A stretch of 64,000 nt of DNA from JAJDTT01 sp965116695 (GTDB lineage: Bacteria > Acidobacteriota > UBA6911 > RPQK01 > JAJDTT01), in assembly GCA_965116695.1 (NCBI GenBank), contig OZ220706.1, positions 4,836,001 to 4,900,000 on the forward strand. The letters are read 5' to 3'. The notes beneath the pieces are model-generated. The model made no database searches, was not told the DNA's origin, and saw only the letters and a program-made list of their open reading frames with translations. The position numbers were made by a program, and so were the translations under genes. Below, in pieces: positions 1 to 9,117 of this stretch. Each line of letters opens with the position of its first letter. Position 1 is the first letter of the stretch.

Positions 1-428
1 AGGAGTGCAACTTCATCGGACTCCAACTTTCGGGTCGGGCTCGTCCGGTTGCCTGGTATGGAGACGAGGTAGTCGGGATGCAGACATCCGATCGGCGCTT
101 CACCTGGATCACAATTTCACTCTGGGAAGGACTCGAGGGTCCTGTTCGAGGCGAGTTGCTGGTTCCGCTGGCGCGGTCCATGGGCGTCGATTCCCCGGTC
201 CGCACGGAGGGGGACCGGATCATCGTGCAACTGGCCCAGGCCAGGGAGGAGGGGGTGCTGATGTTCCTCTTCAACGTCGAGGCCCAGGCCGCCGAGACCG
301 CCCTGGTTCCCAAGTGGAGCTTCTCGAAGGTCCAGGATCTGATCGGCGAGCAGGCCGTGCCGGTGCGGGAGGGGCGGTTCAATGTCCAGGTTCCACGCCA
401 CGAGGTGAAGGTCCTGCACCTCAGCTAG
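1..428 (+). CDS. C-terminal part of a glycosidase-like protein (5' truncated)
   Basis: The reading frame is open from base 3 to the TAG at 426-428, so the gene starts before the window. The visible 141 residues hold a beta-rich tail with the pattern VLMFLFNVEAQAAET and a final PRHEVKVLHLS. This resembles the C-terminal all-beta domain that closes GH42/GH35-like beta-galactosidases, where a short 'we have a hostile or helpful side chain' catalytic core would lie upstream; no catalytic residue is visible here. An ATG at 78 exists but the frame continues upstream with sensible protein, so it is not the start. The amidase begins 22 bases downstream, suggesting a shared transcript. The assignment to a glycosidase is by resemblance only. 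Confidence 0.55.
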   Translation, partial: ECNFIGLQLSGRARPVAWYGDEVVGMQTSDRRFTWITISLWEGLEGPVRGELLVPLARSMGVDSPVRTEGDRIIVQLAQAREEGVLMFLFNVEAQAAETALVPKWSFSKVQDLIGEQAVPVREGRFNVQVPRHEVKVLHLS

Positions 429-450
429 CGATAGTCTTTGGGGAAAAACC

Positions 451-2103
451 ATGCCATCCGGCCGCGAAACAGCATCTTCGTCCAACCTGAATCGCCGCGA
501 GTTCATCGGCGCCGGCGCGCTGGGGACAGCCGCCGCGGCGGCGCCCGCGGCCTGCCGGACCCAACCTCCTCATGACACCGAGGAGAATCCTCCATCCGTC
601 GCTCCCTTCGATCTGGACGAGGTCTCCATCCTCGAGATTCAGAAAAGTATGGACTCGGGTCAGGAAACGGCACACTCCATTGCAGAAAAATACCTGAGCC
701 GTATCGACGAGATCGACCGCCGGGGGCCGGCTCTCCGATCCGTCATCGAAGTCAATCCCGAGGCCCTCTCCATCGCCGATTCCCTGGATCGGGCACGGCG
801 GGAGTCCGGCGTCCGGGGACCGCTTCACGGCATCCCCATCCTGATCAAGGACAACATCGATACGGCCGATCGAATGACGACCACCGCCGGGTCTCTGGCG
901 CTTGAGGGATCCGTTCCGGAACGGGACTCCATCGTGGCGAGCAAGCTCCGGGAAGCGGGGGCGGTCCTGTTGGGGAAGACCAACCTCAGCGAGTGGGCCA
1001 ACTTCCGTTCCACCCGCTCCACCAGCGGCTGGAGCGGACGCGGCGGCCTCACCCGGAATCCCTACGCCCTGGACCGCAATCCCTGCGGATCCAGCTCCGG
1101 CTCGGGAGTGGCCGTCTCGGCCAATCTCTGCTCCGCCGCCATCGGAACCGGGACCGACGGCTCCATCGTCTGTCCGTCCAACGCCAACGGGATCGTAGGC
1201 ATCAAGCCGACCGTGGGACTCGTCAGCCGGACCGGGATCATTCCCATTTCCCACAACCAGGATACGGCCGGACCCATGGCCCGGACGGTGGCGGACGCCG
1301 CGGCGGTGCTGGGAGCCCTGACCGGCGTCGATCCCGGCGATCCCCACACGGCGGCGAGCCAGGGACGGTCGCACACCGACTACAGCCGGTTTCTGGACCC
1401 GTCCGGGCTTCGCGGGGCCCGAATCGGCCTGGTCCGCCGGCTTCTGGGCTTTCATCCGGCTGTGGACGGCATCGTTGAAGAGGCGGTCGCAGCCATGCGG
1501 AGCCAGGGAGCGGTGATCGTCGATCCGGCGGACATCCCGACTTGGGGACAGTGGAGCGAGTCGGAACGGGAGGTGATGCTCTACGAGTTCAAGGCCGGGC
1601 TGAACGCCTACCTGGCCGGACTGGGAGGGTCGCCGCGGGTCAGGTCACTGGAGGATCTCATCCGGTTCAACGAGGATAACGCGGATCGGGAGATGCCTTA
1701 CTTCGGCCAGGAACGCTTCATTCAAGCCCAGGCGAAGGGCGCCCTGACCGACAAGAGATACCGGGACGCCTTGGCCAGGAACCATCGTCTGAGCCGGGAA
1801 GAGGGGATCGACCGGGTGATGGACGAGCACCGGTTGGACGCCCTGCTGGCGCCCACCGGCGGTCCGGCCTGGGTCACCGACCTGGTGAACGGCGACAGTT
1901 ACGGTGGCGGCAGTTCCGGCGGCGCGGCGGTGTCGGGTTATCCAAACATTACCGTTCCGGCCGGGTTCGTCCACGGCCTTCCGGTCGGGATCTCTTTTTT
2001 TGGGCGTGCTTGGAGCGAGGGGAAGCTCATCCGGCTGGCGTATTCGTTCGAGCAGGCGACGCGGGGGCGCCGTGCCCCGCAATTCCGTCCGGCCGCGGTG
2101 TAG
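451..2103 (+). CDS. Tat-exported amidase (amidase signature family)
   Basis: This 550-residue protein hydrolyses an amide bond of unknown substrate, probably in the periplasm. Residues 1-30 carry a twin-arginine signal (NRREFIGAGALG followed by an Ala-rich stretch). The amidase-signature triad is visible: Lys133 in HGIPILIKDN, the cis-Ser at 214 in the GSSSGSG loop and the nucleophile Ser238 in GTDGSIVCPS. The family normally reads GGSIR at the nucleophile; here it is DGSIV, a variant seen in secreted AS enzymes. Length fits the family (450-560). It follows the glycosidase-like tail closely and converges on the minus-strand lipoprotein gene, with hairpins between. It is not GatA: there are no gatB/gatC neighbours and it has an export signal. 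Confidence 0.93.
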   Translation: MPSGRETASSSNLNRREFIGAGALGTAAAAAPAACRTQPPHDTEENPPSVAPFDLDEVSILEIQKSMDSGQETAHSIAEKYLSRIDEIDRRGPALRSVIEVNPEALSIADSLDRARRESGVRGPLHGIPILIKDNIDTADRMTTTAGSLALEGSVPERDSIVASKLREAGAVLLGKTNLSEWANFRSTRSTSGWSGRGGLTRNPYALDRNPCGSSSGSGVAVSANLCSAAIGTGTDGSIVCPSNANGIVGIKPTVGLVSRTGIIPISHNQDTAGPMARTVADAAAVLGALTGVDPGDPHTAASQGRSHTDYSRFLDPSGLRGARIGLVRRLLGFHPAVDGIVEEAVAAMRSQGAVIVDPADIPTWGQWSESEREVMLYEFKAGLNAYLAGLGGSPRVRSLEDLIRFNEDNADREMPYFGQERFIQAQAKGALTDKRYRDALARNHRLSREEGIDRVMDEHRLDALLAPTGGPAWVTDLVNGDSYGGGSSGGAAVSGYPNITVPAGFVHGLPVGISFFGRAWSEGKLIRLAYSFEQATRGRRAPQFRPAAV

Positions 2104-2139
2104 CATCTCTTCCTGTGGGGCGAGGGTTTGTAATCCCCT

Positions 2140-2198
2140 GGGGGGTTGTTAACCCCCGATTCCGGAGCGGCGAAAAAGAGGGGGACTACAAGTCCCCC
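2140..2198. terminator. Two hairpins between convergent genes
   Basis: GGGGGTT-gtt-AACCCCC (2141-2157) and GGGGGACT-aca-AGTCCCCC (2180-2198). Read on the minus strand, the second is followed by TCTTTTTC, so it works as an intrinsic terminator for the lipoprotein gene, whose stop codon (2186-2188) lies inside the stem. It also belongs to the palindrome family seen at 7214, 9093 and 44160-44745. Confidence 0.65.
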
Positions 2199-3610
2199 CT
2201 CCTATTCGTGGGTTGGCGGACGGTTCCGTCGCGCTTGATGGGAATCGGCTCGGCCGCGGGGGTCGCGCCGGGCTCGTGGACGATCCAATCGCCGACGCTC
2301 GCTCCCTTCGGCCGGGTACCCGACGGCCTCCTGGCTCCTTTTCCCGGTTGGTACCGGATGGTCGAGAGGTGCGGAGTCCGTACCCGTGTCCCGCCGCGGC
2401 TCCGGGAGATCATGGCCGCTTCGAGGATGCCGGTGGTCAGGAGGGTTCGTTCCACCGGGTTTGGGGCAGTGCCCGAGACGAAGAAATCTTCGATGTTGAG
2501 GCCGAGATAGCCGAACGCCGCCCGGGCGGGACCGCCGGCGATGTGGTATTCGAGCGAGTCGGTCGATGCTCCGCGTTGCTGGGCGTAGGCGAATTTCCGA
2601 ACGTAGCCGTCGCCCAACATCAGAATGGCGGCCTCCAGACCGTCGACGTATTCCACAAGAAAAACGTGAGGCTCATAGACCTGCTTGGGATCCAGACTGT
2701 CCGGTCCATCCTCGATCCGGCTCAGCGCCTCATTGGCCAGCGGGATTGACCATCGGCCCTCTTCACCGGCTCGCCACACTTCGTCGCCCGACAGGCACTG
2801 CACGGAGCGGACTCCGGTCTCGCCGCCGCGCCGCCGTTCGACGTTGGACTGGAGGACCTCCAGGGCGTGAAATCCGTACCGCTCCACCATGTGGAAGCCG
2901 ATGACCAGGGCCTGGTCCACCGGCTGATCCAGGGGATGTTCCCAGTTGGGGTTGCGCCAGACCACGGGCAGAGCCGAAGCGGCCCAAAGGGGGATTTTCT
3001 TCGCCCTGGCGGTTTCGTACATCCAGGCCGCATCGTCCCACCGGTAGGAGAGGTGCTTGTCGTTGAAGACCGGGATGGGCCGTCCCGCTTCGGCGATGAC
3101 GCCGGCGATCTGTTCGAAGAAATAACGCCGCGGCAACATCTCCTGGCCCAGTTCCGACCGCGGGTAGTCGCCGTGCTCTCCAATGAGCAGCACCGCATCC
3201 ACCGCCAGTTCTTCTCCTCCCAGGGTCAGCGCCGCCCGGATGCTCTCGTACAACGGGATGTCGAACTCGTATGCGATCTGGCGGCCGACGTCGCGCTCGT
3301 GAATCTGGTCGATGTACAGGGAGACGATCGTGGAGCGGGGTGGAATCACGCCCTCGTCGGTGGGAAATCCGCGGAGGAACTTGTCGACGATGACTCCCGC
3401 ATGGCTGTTGGGAAAGAAGGTGGTCACGATGGCTGCGATCCGGAGCGGTTCGCCCTGTGGCGTTGGGACGCCGATCGCCTTCGCTTCAAACCCTGACATC
3501 GACGATTCGCTTCGATCCGGTCTGGAACAGCCGCCGCTGGACACGGCGAAGATGACGGCGAGCAGGATGCTCGGTAAGGGGTTGCAGATGCACGGGTTCC
3601 TGCAGGGCAT
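2186..3610 (-). CDS. Conserved lipoprotein of unknown function
   Basis: About 474 residues from the ATG at 3610 (a TTG at 3619 is also possible). The N-terminus has a hydrophobic stretch ending in VSSGGC, a plausible lipobox, so the protein is probably anchored in a membrane. The body starts with RIAAIVTTFFPNSHAG, a Rossmann-like beta strand and turn, and contains HAGVIVDKFLRGFP and a long central region with LLIGEHGDYP. I do not recognise a characterised family; the pattern resembles conserved proteins of Planctomycetes and Acidobacteria with a cofactor-less oxidoreductase-like fold. The gene ends inside a terminator hairpin. It lies 44 bases downstream of the FVDD-type gene on the same strand and is probably cotranscribed with it. 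Confidence 0.8.
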   Translation of the reverse strand: MPCRNPCICNPLPSILLAVIFAVSSGGCSRPDRSESSMSGFEAKAIGVPTPQGEPLRIAAIVTTFFPNSHAGVIVDKFLRGFPTDEGVIPPRSTIVSLYIDQIHERDVGRQIAYEFDIPLYESIRAALTLGGEELAVDAVLLIGEHGDYPRSELGQEMLPRRYFFEQIAGVIAEAGRPIPVFNDKHLSYRWDDAAWMYETARAKKIPLWAASALPVVWRNPNWEHPLDQPVDQALVIGFHMVERYGFHALEVLQSNVERRRGGETGVRSVQCLSGDEVWRAGEEGRWSIPLANEALSRIEDGPDSLDPKQVYEPHVFLVEYVDGLEAAILMLGDGYVRKFAYAQQRGASTDSLEYHIAGGPARAAFGYLGLNIEDFFVSGTAPNPVERTLLTTGILEAAMISRSRGGTRVRTPHLSTIRYQPGKGARRPSGTRPKGASVGDWIVHEPGATPAAEPIPIKRDGTVRQPTNRRGDL

Positions 3611-3654
3611 TCGGGTCAAGGTCCATCACCTTCGCGTAGACTCGATTCTCCGGC

Positions 3655-5154
3655 CTACCGGAATCTCAGCGAAAACAGGTCGGCGTCCTTCATGACGAAG
3701 CGGAGCCGCACCGGTTTCCCGGTGATCCGTCTCAGGGGCTCGTCAGTGGTGGCCCTGGAATGGGAACGCTCCCAGCGGACGGTGTGCTCGATTTCATCTC
3801 CCCAGATCAGAGGCGATTCCTCCAGGGCGAAACCCGGAAGCGGATTGCCTTCGGCGTCCTGGATCTCCAGGTGGATGCTTCCGGCGGCCGACGTGGCGAA
3901 ATTGAGGACCAGGTTGTTTCCCTGGAAAACCAGGGGCTTGGTCACCAACTCCCCGCCGCCGTAGCCGGCAGAAGCGGACACGAACCCGTCGGTGCGCAGG
4001 ACCATCCGCTCCAGGTGAGCGCTGGGAGAAGTGTAGTGGCGGGACACGTAGATCGATATCTCATCGTCGGCGGTGGGCAGCACTCCGGCAGCGATCATGT
4101 TGGTGCGATGGACCCAGCTCCTGGCGTCCCGTCCGGGCCGCACGAAAGCCTCCATGAAGCGCCGGTCCCAGTGCACTCCGTCCCGGCTGCTCAAGAAGAC
4201 GCCTTCCGATACTCCTGAGCCGGAAACGTCGGTGTGAAACGTCCTCCACTGAACCAAGCGCTTGGGAAAGGCCACGTAGATGTGAGGCGCTCGGAAATAG
4301 GGCGTGGTGGAGTTGGTGTAGAGCTGCTCCCGGGGAGTGTCTCCGTAGTCGGCATATGTGCCAGCAGGGGGCCAGTCGACGAAATTCCCGGTATGAGAGA
4401 ACTTGAAAGACCGAACGCCTTCATGACCGGACCGGTAGATAGCCGAGTAACGCTGCCGCACCGAATCCCAGAAGGCGACGTTCAGGGAATCGAAGTGGCC
4501 GTCGGTGATGATGGGCTCGTCCCGGACCTTGCTCCAGTGGATTCCGTCGGGAGAAACGAAACCCAGCAGGACCGGTTTGCCGCCGATATTGCTCGAGCCC
4601 ACGGCCTTGTAGCGCTGTGAATCGGGAGCATCGGGATTTCCGTCCTTGAAGGGGGCGAAGTTGTGGCCCCCGGCCCGGTTTCCGATCCAGACGATGTTGT
4701 TGTCCTTGGACCCCTCGAACTCGATCAGCCCCAGGGAGGGACGGTTCCAGTGGATGCCGTCCCGGCTCTCGGCGTAGCAGGCCACCTGCTCATGTTCGGG
4801 AATGGGCGTCTCGCCCGGTTTCATCAGCGACTGGATCGTGTATCCGGCGTGGCTGCTGCCCCGGTAGTACATGCGGAAGAGGTCCCCGTCCTGGAAAACC
4901 GAATGGTAGGCGCTGGTGGTGCCTTCCCAGGGCTTGTCGTGATTCATGACGATGCCCGCCGGCTGCGGCGTCTGAAGCCGGAGGCGAACCCCGTCCATGG
5001 ACTCGATAACGTAGTCGTCCACGAACAGTTCCAGGCGGGACCCGATCCGGAGCGGCCCATCCTTATCCTCTGTTCCCGCCATGACACCACTCTGTGCCGG
5101 TGCCAGAAGCACCAGGACAGCCGCAAACATCAGTACTCGCACAGCAAACTTCAT
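3655..5154 (-). CDS. Secreted FVDD-type beta-propeller, glycosidase-like
   Basis: 499 residues. The start at 5154 is preferred over upstream ATG 5175 because GGAGG lies 6 bases before it. A signal peptide covers about residues 1-27. The mature protein starts with the family hallmark LELFVDDYVIE, then PWEG and FRMYYRG. Repeated SxDGIHW-like turns (ESRDGIHW, SPDGIHW, SSRDGVHW) mark propeller blades as in GH32/GH43-like folds. A beta-sandwich follows from about residue 400 and ends in RLRFVMKDADLFSLRFR. Two relatives lie at 9118-10653 and 46341-47834. Function is inferred as binding or hydrolysis of a carbohydrate; catalytic residues are not assigned. Confidence 0.85.
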   Translation of the reverse strand: MKFAVRVLMFAAVLVLLAPAQSGVMAGTEDKDGPLRIGSRLELFVDDYVIESMDGVRLRLQTPQPAGIVMNHDKPWEGTTSAYHSVFQDGDLFRMYYRGSSHAGYTIQSLMKPGETPIPEHEQVACYAESRDGIHWNRPSLGLIEFEGSKDNNIVWIGNRAGGHNFAPFKDGNPDAPDSQRYKAVGSSNIGGKPVLLGFVSPDGIHWSKVRDEPIITDGHFDSLNVAFWDSVRQRYSAIYRSGHEGVRSFKFSHTGNFVDWPPAGTYADYGDTPREQLYTNSTTPYFRAPHIYVAFPKRLVQWRTFHTDVSGSGVSEGVFLSSRDGVHWDRRFMEAFVRPGRDARSWVHRTNMIAAGVLPTADDEISIYVSRHYTSPSAHLERMVLRTDGFVSASAGYGGGELVTKPLVFQGNNLVLNFATSAAGSIHLEIQDAEGNPLPGFALEESPLIWGDEIEHTVRWERSHSRATTDEPLRRITGKPVRLRFVMKDADLFSLRFR

Positions 5155-5199
5155 TCTTGCCTCCTCAATTCCCACGTCCTGCCCGGTTTTGGACCGAAG

Positions 5200-5282
5200 A
5201 GGGCACCCACAAGGGGAGCCCCTACCGATTTTTCGCCCATTTGTACAAGAATAGCGTAGGGGGAACCCTTGTGGTTGCTCCT
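5200..5282. repeat. Imperfect inverted repeat, MITE- or REP-like
   Basis: Arms at 5200-5225 and 5256-5282 are imperfect reverse complements; the shared core is ACCACAAGGG / CCCTTGTGGT with CCCCTAC / GTAGGGG. The spacer is 30 bases. The right arm resembles bases 44752-44778 at the end of the tandem array. It sits between two divergent genes. Confidence 0.6.
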
Positions 5283-5322
5283 CTGCCGCCGGAAGGGACT
5301 ATCATGACATGGGGAGGGAAAA

Positions 5323-7164
5323 ATGGCCGCATCAGTTCCAAACCGGAAAATATCCCGGTTCACCGTCATCTGCGTCGCTCTCGGTCTCGTGACCGGATCG
5401 ATGACCCTGGCGAAACCCGCCATCGAGATCACCACGCCGATGCCTCCGCCCGCCTGGGCCCTGGCCCAGTGGGCGCTCATCGATTCCAATGCCGAGGCGG
5501 CGTTCGTGGCGGCCGAGAAGTACGTCGACGTCCGCGGCTGGATGCGGATCACCGCCAACTGGGGCGCAATGGACGGCCCCGACGACGTCACCGAGACATA
5601 CCGCGACCTGCCCGTCCTCTACATGCTGGGTGGGCCGCCGGAGATCCTGGCCCTGCACAAGAAGATCTGGGAAGGGCACCTCGACCAGTTCACCGAAGCC
5701 CGGGAACCGCTGGTGGCGGCGGCCAAGGACGGGATGTTCTACCGGGAGTTCTGCCCTCAACTCGACTGGGAACACACGGGCGAGGGGATGGCGCCCTGGT
5801 ACTGGTACGGACTCGCCCGCCCTCAGGACCCGCAATACCTGATCCGGGCCCGGCGCTATGCCGGGTTCTACATGAACGAGGATCCCGAGGCTCCCAACTA
5901 CGACCCGGAGAAGAAGATCATCCGAAGCCTGTTCAACGGGAGCCGGGGACCGCTTCTGACGCCGGCCACGGAGTATCACTGGGGCGGGAACCCGCGTCCC
6001 CGCCACGATCCCCGGCCGGGGCAGCCCCCGAGAACCGAACGCTGGACCCGGATGGGATACACGGTCAACCTGAGCGGCGACCACCCCCAGAACATGCTGG
6101 CCACGAACCTGGCCATGACCGCGTACCTGTTGACCGGGGAGGAGAAGTACCGAAACTGGATTCTGGAGTATGTCGACGCCTGGGTCGATCGGGCAGCGCG
6201 CAACGGCGGTAACCTTCCCAGCAACATCGGACTCGACGGGTCCATCGGAGGGGAGTGGGACGGCAAGTGGTGGGGCGGAGTCTACGGCTGGAACTTCCGT
6301 CCCAAGTCGGCCGACGGATCGGACAATCCGGGCAACAACTACGTGATGCGGGGCGCCCGGGTCGGTTTCGGTATCGCGTTCCTGCTCACGGGCGACCGCA
6401 AGTACGTGGACACGTTGCGAACGCAGATCGAGAACATGTACGCGGCGCAGAAGGTCATCGACGGCCGCCTCATGGTCCCGCACAAGTACGGCGACGACGG
6501 TTGGTACGCCTACATCGACAACACCGCGCGCCGCGGCGGGAACGTCAATTTCTGGTCGCTGCCGGAGTTGACCGACATCTACACCTGGACCCTGGATGAG
6601 GCCGACCTGCCCCGGGTTGCGGAAGAGCCCTGGGTCCGTTACCTGCGGGGGGAAGACCCGGACTTTCCCATGGAGGCGATGGCGCAGAATCTGGACGTGA
6701 TCCGAAGGCAGGTCCAAAAGGTGCGGGAGGACTCCCGGACGGCGGACACCCGGCAGGCGCCCCACATGCCGGTGGTCACCTCGGTCGGCAGCCTCCACAA
6801 CCTCATGCTCGGAGCCAACGACCCGGGCAGCGGCGGCAACGTGGTCCATGCGCAGCTCCGGTATTTCGATGCCGGGGAGAGGCGGCCGGGACTGCCCCGG
6901 GGGGTTGGGGCTCTGGTGGAAGAGATCGGACCCGGCGGCGTCACCGTCGTGCTGGTGAACACCAACCCTGTGGAGGGTCGCGAGATCGTGGTTCAGACCG
7001 GCGCCTACGCCGAGCACGACGCGGTGGCGGTCACTGCCGGTGGGAAGCGGATCGAGGTGGGAGATTCCAAGTTCACCGTCCGCCTGGGCGCCGGAGCGGG
7101 GTCGCGCCTCTCCATTCAGATGAAGCGCTACGTGAACCAGCCGACGTTCGCGTTTCCGTGGTAG
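5323..7164 (+). CDS. Secreted protein of unknown function, alpha-helical toroid-like
   Basis: 613 residues with a GGGAGGG ribosome site 5 bases before the ATG. Residues 1-30 form a signal peptide (RFTVICVALGLVTGSMTLA). The middle (residues 250-480) is rich in paired helices with aromatic clusters: GDHPQNMLATNLAMTAY, YRNWILEYVDAW, GEWDGKWWGGVYGW and a repeat of LLTGDRKY. This is the pattern of (alpha/alpha)6 toroid folds found in polysaccharide lyases and GH88/GH105/GH127-type enzymes. The C-terminal 100 residues look like a beta-sandwich. No family is recognised with certainty and no catalytic residue can be named. It is divergent from the FVDD-type gene, and both could serve the same polysaccharide. 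Confidence 0.82.
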   Translation: MAASVPNRKISRFTVICVALGLVTGSMTLAKPAIEITTPMPPPAWALAQWALIDSNAEAAFVAAEKYVDVRGWMRITANWGAMDGPDDVTETYRDLPVLYMLGGPPEILALHKKIWEGHLDQFTEAREPLVAAAKDGMFYREFCPQLDWEHTGEGMAPWYWYGLARPQDPQYLIRARRYAGFYMNEDPEAPNYDPEKKIIRSLFNGSRGPLLTPATEYHWGGNPRPRHDPRPGQPPRTERWTRMGYTVNLSGDHPQNMLATNLAMTAYLLTGEEKYRNWILEYVDAWVDRAARNGGNLPSNIGLDGSIGGEWDGKWWGGVYGWNFRPKSADGSDNPGNNYVMRGARVGFGIAFLLTGDRKYVDTLRTQIENMYAAQKVIDGRLMVPHKYGDDGWYAYIDNTARRGGNVNFWSLPELTDIYTWTLDEADLPRVAEEPWVRYLRGEDPDFPMEAMAQNLDVIRRQVQKVREDSRTADTRQAPHMPVVTSVGSLHNLMLGANDPGSGGNVVHAQLRYFDAGERRPGLPRGVGALVEEIGPGGVTVVLVNTNPVEGREIVVQTGAYAEHDAVAVTAGGKRIEVGDSKFTVRLGAGAGSRLSIQMKRYVNQPTFAFPW

Positions 7165-7198
7165 CGGAGCGCCGGCTTTTGGCCGCCGAACACCGACG

Positions 7199-7281
7199 AC
7201 AACAATGAAGAATGGGGGACAGGAATGTCCCCCCTCCAAGACAACAATGAAGAATGGGGACAGGAATGTCCCCCCTCCGAT
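7199..7281. repeat. Tandem 42-bp repeat with palindrome GGGGGACAGGAATGTCCCCC
   Basis: Two adjacent copies (7199-7240 and 7241-7281) each contain the hairpin GGGGGACA-ggaa-TGTCCCCC (first copy 7214-7233). They lie between convergent genes and may terminate transcription from both sides. The same palindrome occurs at 9093-9114. Confidence 0.8.
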
Positions 7282-7288
7282 CGGAAAA

Positions 7289-8965
7289 CTACTCGATGGC
7301 GGCGGCGTGGCGGCCCGCGGCCGGATCGCCCGCAGCGTGGATGACGCCCTTCTCCTGATCGATGTAGAGCATCACCGGCCGGGCGATGAAGCCGTCGGTG
7401 GTGGTCAGACGGTGCCCCTTTCGCTTCAATTCCTCCTGGACCTGCTCTCCGACGCCGCTGTGGACCCGCAGGCTTCCCGCCTTGACGAAAGCCTCGTCAC
7501 GGTTCGGATTCGGATCGAAGGAATTCTGGTGGTGGTCCGTATTGAAACGGGACGCCGTCACCGCCTTGTCCGGGAGCATGCCGAACTCCACGTGGTTCAA
7601 CAGCACGTTCAGGGTGGTCTGGTCCTGGAGGTCGCCCCCCGCGACGCTGATGGCGATGATCGGCTTGCCGTCCCTCGTGACCAGGGTGGGCGTCAGGGTG
7701 ATGCGGGGCCGCTTGCCCGGCTGGATGCGATTGGGATGGCCCCGGGTGGTGTTCAGGCTCCGGAGCCGGTTCCCCGTGGTAACGCCTGAGGGTCCCGGTA
7801 CGTTCCCCGAAAGGTTGCAACTGGGGGTGGCGGCCACCACGTTGCCCCACTTGTCCGCCACCACGCAGGTGGTGGTGTCGCTGATGGGAATCCGGTTCGG
7901 GTTGTCGCCCGCCAGCATCATGCCTTTGAGGGGCTTCATGTGGTACGGGTCTCCGGGACGGCGCTCCAGGGACGCCCGGTCCGGATCGATCAGCGAGCGG
8001 CGGACCCGCGCATAGCCCCGGGACAGGAGGGTCTTCATGGGGACCTGGGCGAAGAGGGGGTCGCCGTAATATTCGTCCCGGTCGGCAAAGGCCAGCTTCA
8101 ACGCCTCGGTGAGGGTGTGGATGTAGCCGGAGGAGAGATGGCCCATCTGCTTCAGGTCGTACCCCTCCAGCAAACTCAGGGTCTGGCACAGCACCGGCCC
8201 CTGGGTCCAGGGCGGACACTTGTAGACGGTATAGCCCCGGTAGTCCACCGAGACCGGATCTTCGACGCGGGTCACGTGGGCGGCCAGGTCCTTCTTTCGG
8301 AGGAAGGATCCGGTGGCGATGTACCACGCCTCCAACTCGTCGGCCACGTCCCCCTTGTAGAAGCGGTCCCGGGCCGCCGTCAGCTTCTCCTCGCGGCTTC
8401 CCGAAGCCTCCTGCTCCGCTTCCACCAGCTTCCGGAAGGTGACGGCCAACTTGGGATGCCACTCCTCCGATCCGGCGTCCAGGACCTCCAGCACCGGGGC
8501 CGACGCTTCCTCGAAGGACTTGGTGCCGTACAGCTTCAGGGCGGTGATGCAAAGGTCCACCGCGCCCGGCGTCGGAGCGGCCTTCATGCTGCCCTGGGCC
8601 GGGATGGTGTTGGTGTAGTACCAGTCGATGGCGGCCTGATCCAGAGGGGCGCGCCCCAGGCCGGAGAGGACCTTCACCTCCTTCTTCTCGGCGTCGTAGA
8701 TCAGGAACGGGATCTCGCCGCCGATGGCGAACATGCCGTAGTCGGTCACCGAGAGCGCCAGCAGCGTGGCCGCGGCCGCATCGGCGGCATTGCCGCCCGC
8801 TTCCAGCATCCGGATGCCGGCCGCCACAGCGTCCGGGTGCCCGGCCGCCACGGCGCCTCCCTTGCCCGAGGCCTTCCAACTGATCTGTCCCGAAGCCAAG
8901 GCCGTTCCCGCCAGACACGCCAGAATCCCTGGCAGAATCAACAAAACCAACGTCGAGTTCCGCAT
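7289..8965 (-). CDS. Gamma-glutamyltransferase (N-terminal nucleophile family)
   Basis: 558 residues from ATG 8965, preceded by GGAGG; an ATG at 8998 lies in frame upstream but lacks a site. A signal peptide (residues 1-25) sends it to the periplasm. The fold is the Ntn hydrolase of gamma-glutamyltransferases: AAGHPDAVAAGIRMLEAGGNAADAA near residue 37 and PGKRPRITLTPTLV near 435. Self-cleavage normally occurs before a Thr of a TTH motif; here the site reads DTTTC with Thr364 as the likely nucleophile, so the usual His is replaced. Substrates would be glutathione or gamma-glutamyl amides, or a related acylase substrate. It stands alone, with the palindrome pair just downstream and hairpins upstream. 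Confidence 0.93.
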   Translation of the reverse strand: MRNSTLVLLILPGILACLAGTALASGQISWKASGKGGAVAAGHPDAVAAGIRMLEAGGNAADAAAATLLALSVTDYGMFAIGGEIPFLIYDAEKKEVKVLSGLGRAPLDQAAIDWYYTNTIPAQGSMKAAPTPGAVDLCITALKLYGTKSFEEASAPVLEVLDAGSEEWHPKLAVTFRKLVEAEQEASGSREEKLTAARDRFYKGDVADELEAWYIATGSFLRKKDLAAHVTRVEDPVSVDYRGYTVYKCPPWTQGPVLCQTLSLLEGYDLKQMGHLSSGYIHTLTEALKLAFADRDEYYGDPLFAQVPMKTLLSRGYARVRRSLIDPDRASLERRPGDPYHMKPLKGMMLAGDNPNRIPISDTTTCVVADKWGNVVAATPSCNLSGNVPGPSGVTTGNRLRSLNTTRGHPNRIQPGKRPRITLTPTLVTRDGKPIIAISVAGGDLQDQTTLNVLLNHVEFGMLPDKAVTASRFNTDHHQNSFDPNPNRDEAFVKAGSLRVHSGVGEQVQEELKRKGHRLTTTDGFIARPVMLYIDQEKGVIHAAGDPAAGRHAAAIE

Positions 8966-9024
8966 GACCCAACCTCCCATCCGCCTCCGGTTGTACACCA
9001 GGGGACCGGTTCCGGCAAGATAGG

Positions 9025-9114
9025 AGCGGGGGTTTTCCTACCCCCGCTCTTCCCCGTCCCGCAACATCGAAAACGGAGCAGGCTACGAAGACGGGGGGAC
9101 AGGAATGTCCCCCC
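9025..9114. repeat. Two intergenic hairpins
   Basis: AGCGGGGG / CCCCCGCT (9025-9048) and GGGGGGACA-ggaa-TGTCCCCCC (9093-9114). The second is the same palindrome as at 7214 and 7256 and lies 3 bases beyond the stop codon of the minus-strand gene ending at 9118, where it may act as a terminator. Confidence 0.7.
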
Positions 9115-9117
9115 TTC

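Noticed and set aside
451..2103. gatA for tRNA amidation
   Set aside because: It has a Tat signal and no gatB/gatC neighbours; the second amidase at 30242 likewise has no partners.
5332..7239. 635-codon antisense open frame over the secreted protein gene
   Set aside because: Shadow of the plus-strand gene, which has a signal peptide, ribosome site and normal protein composition.
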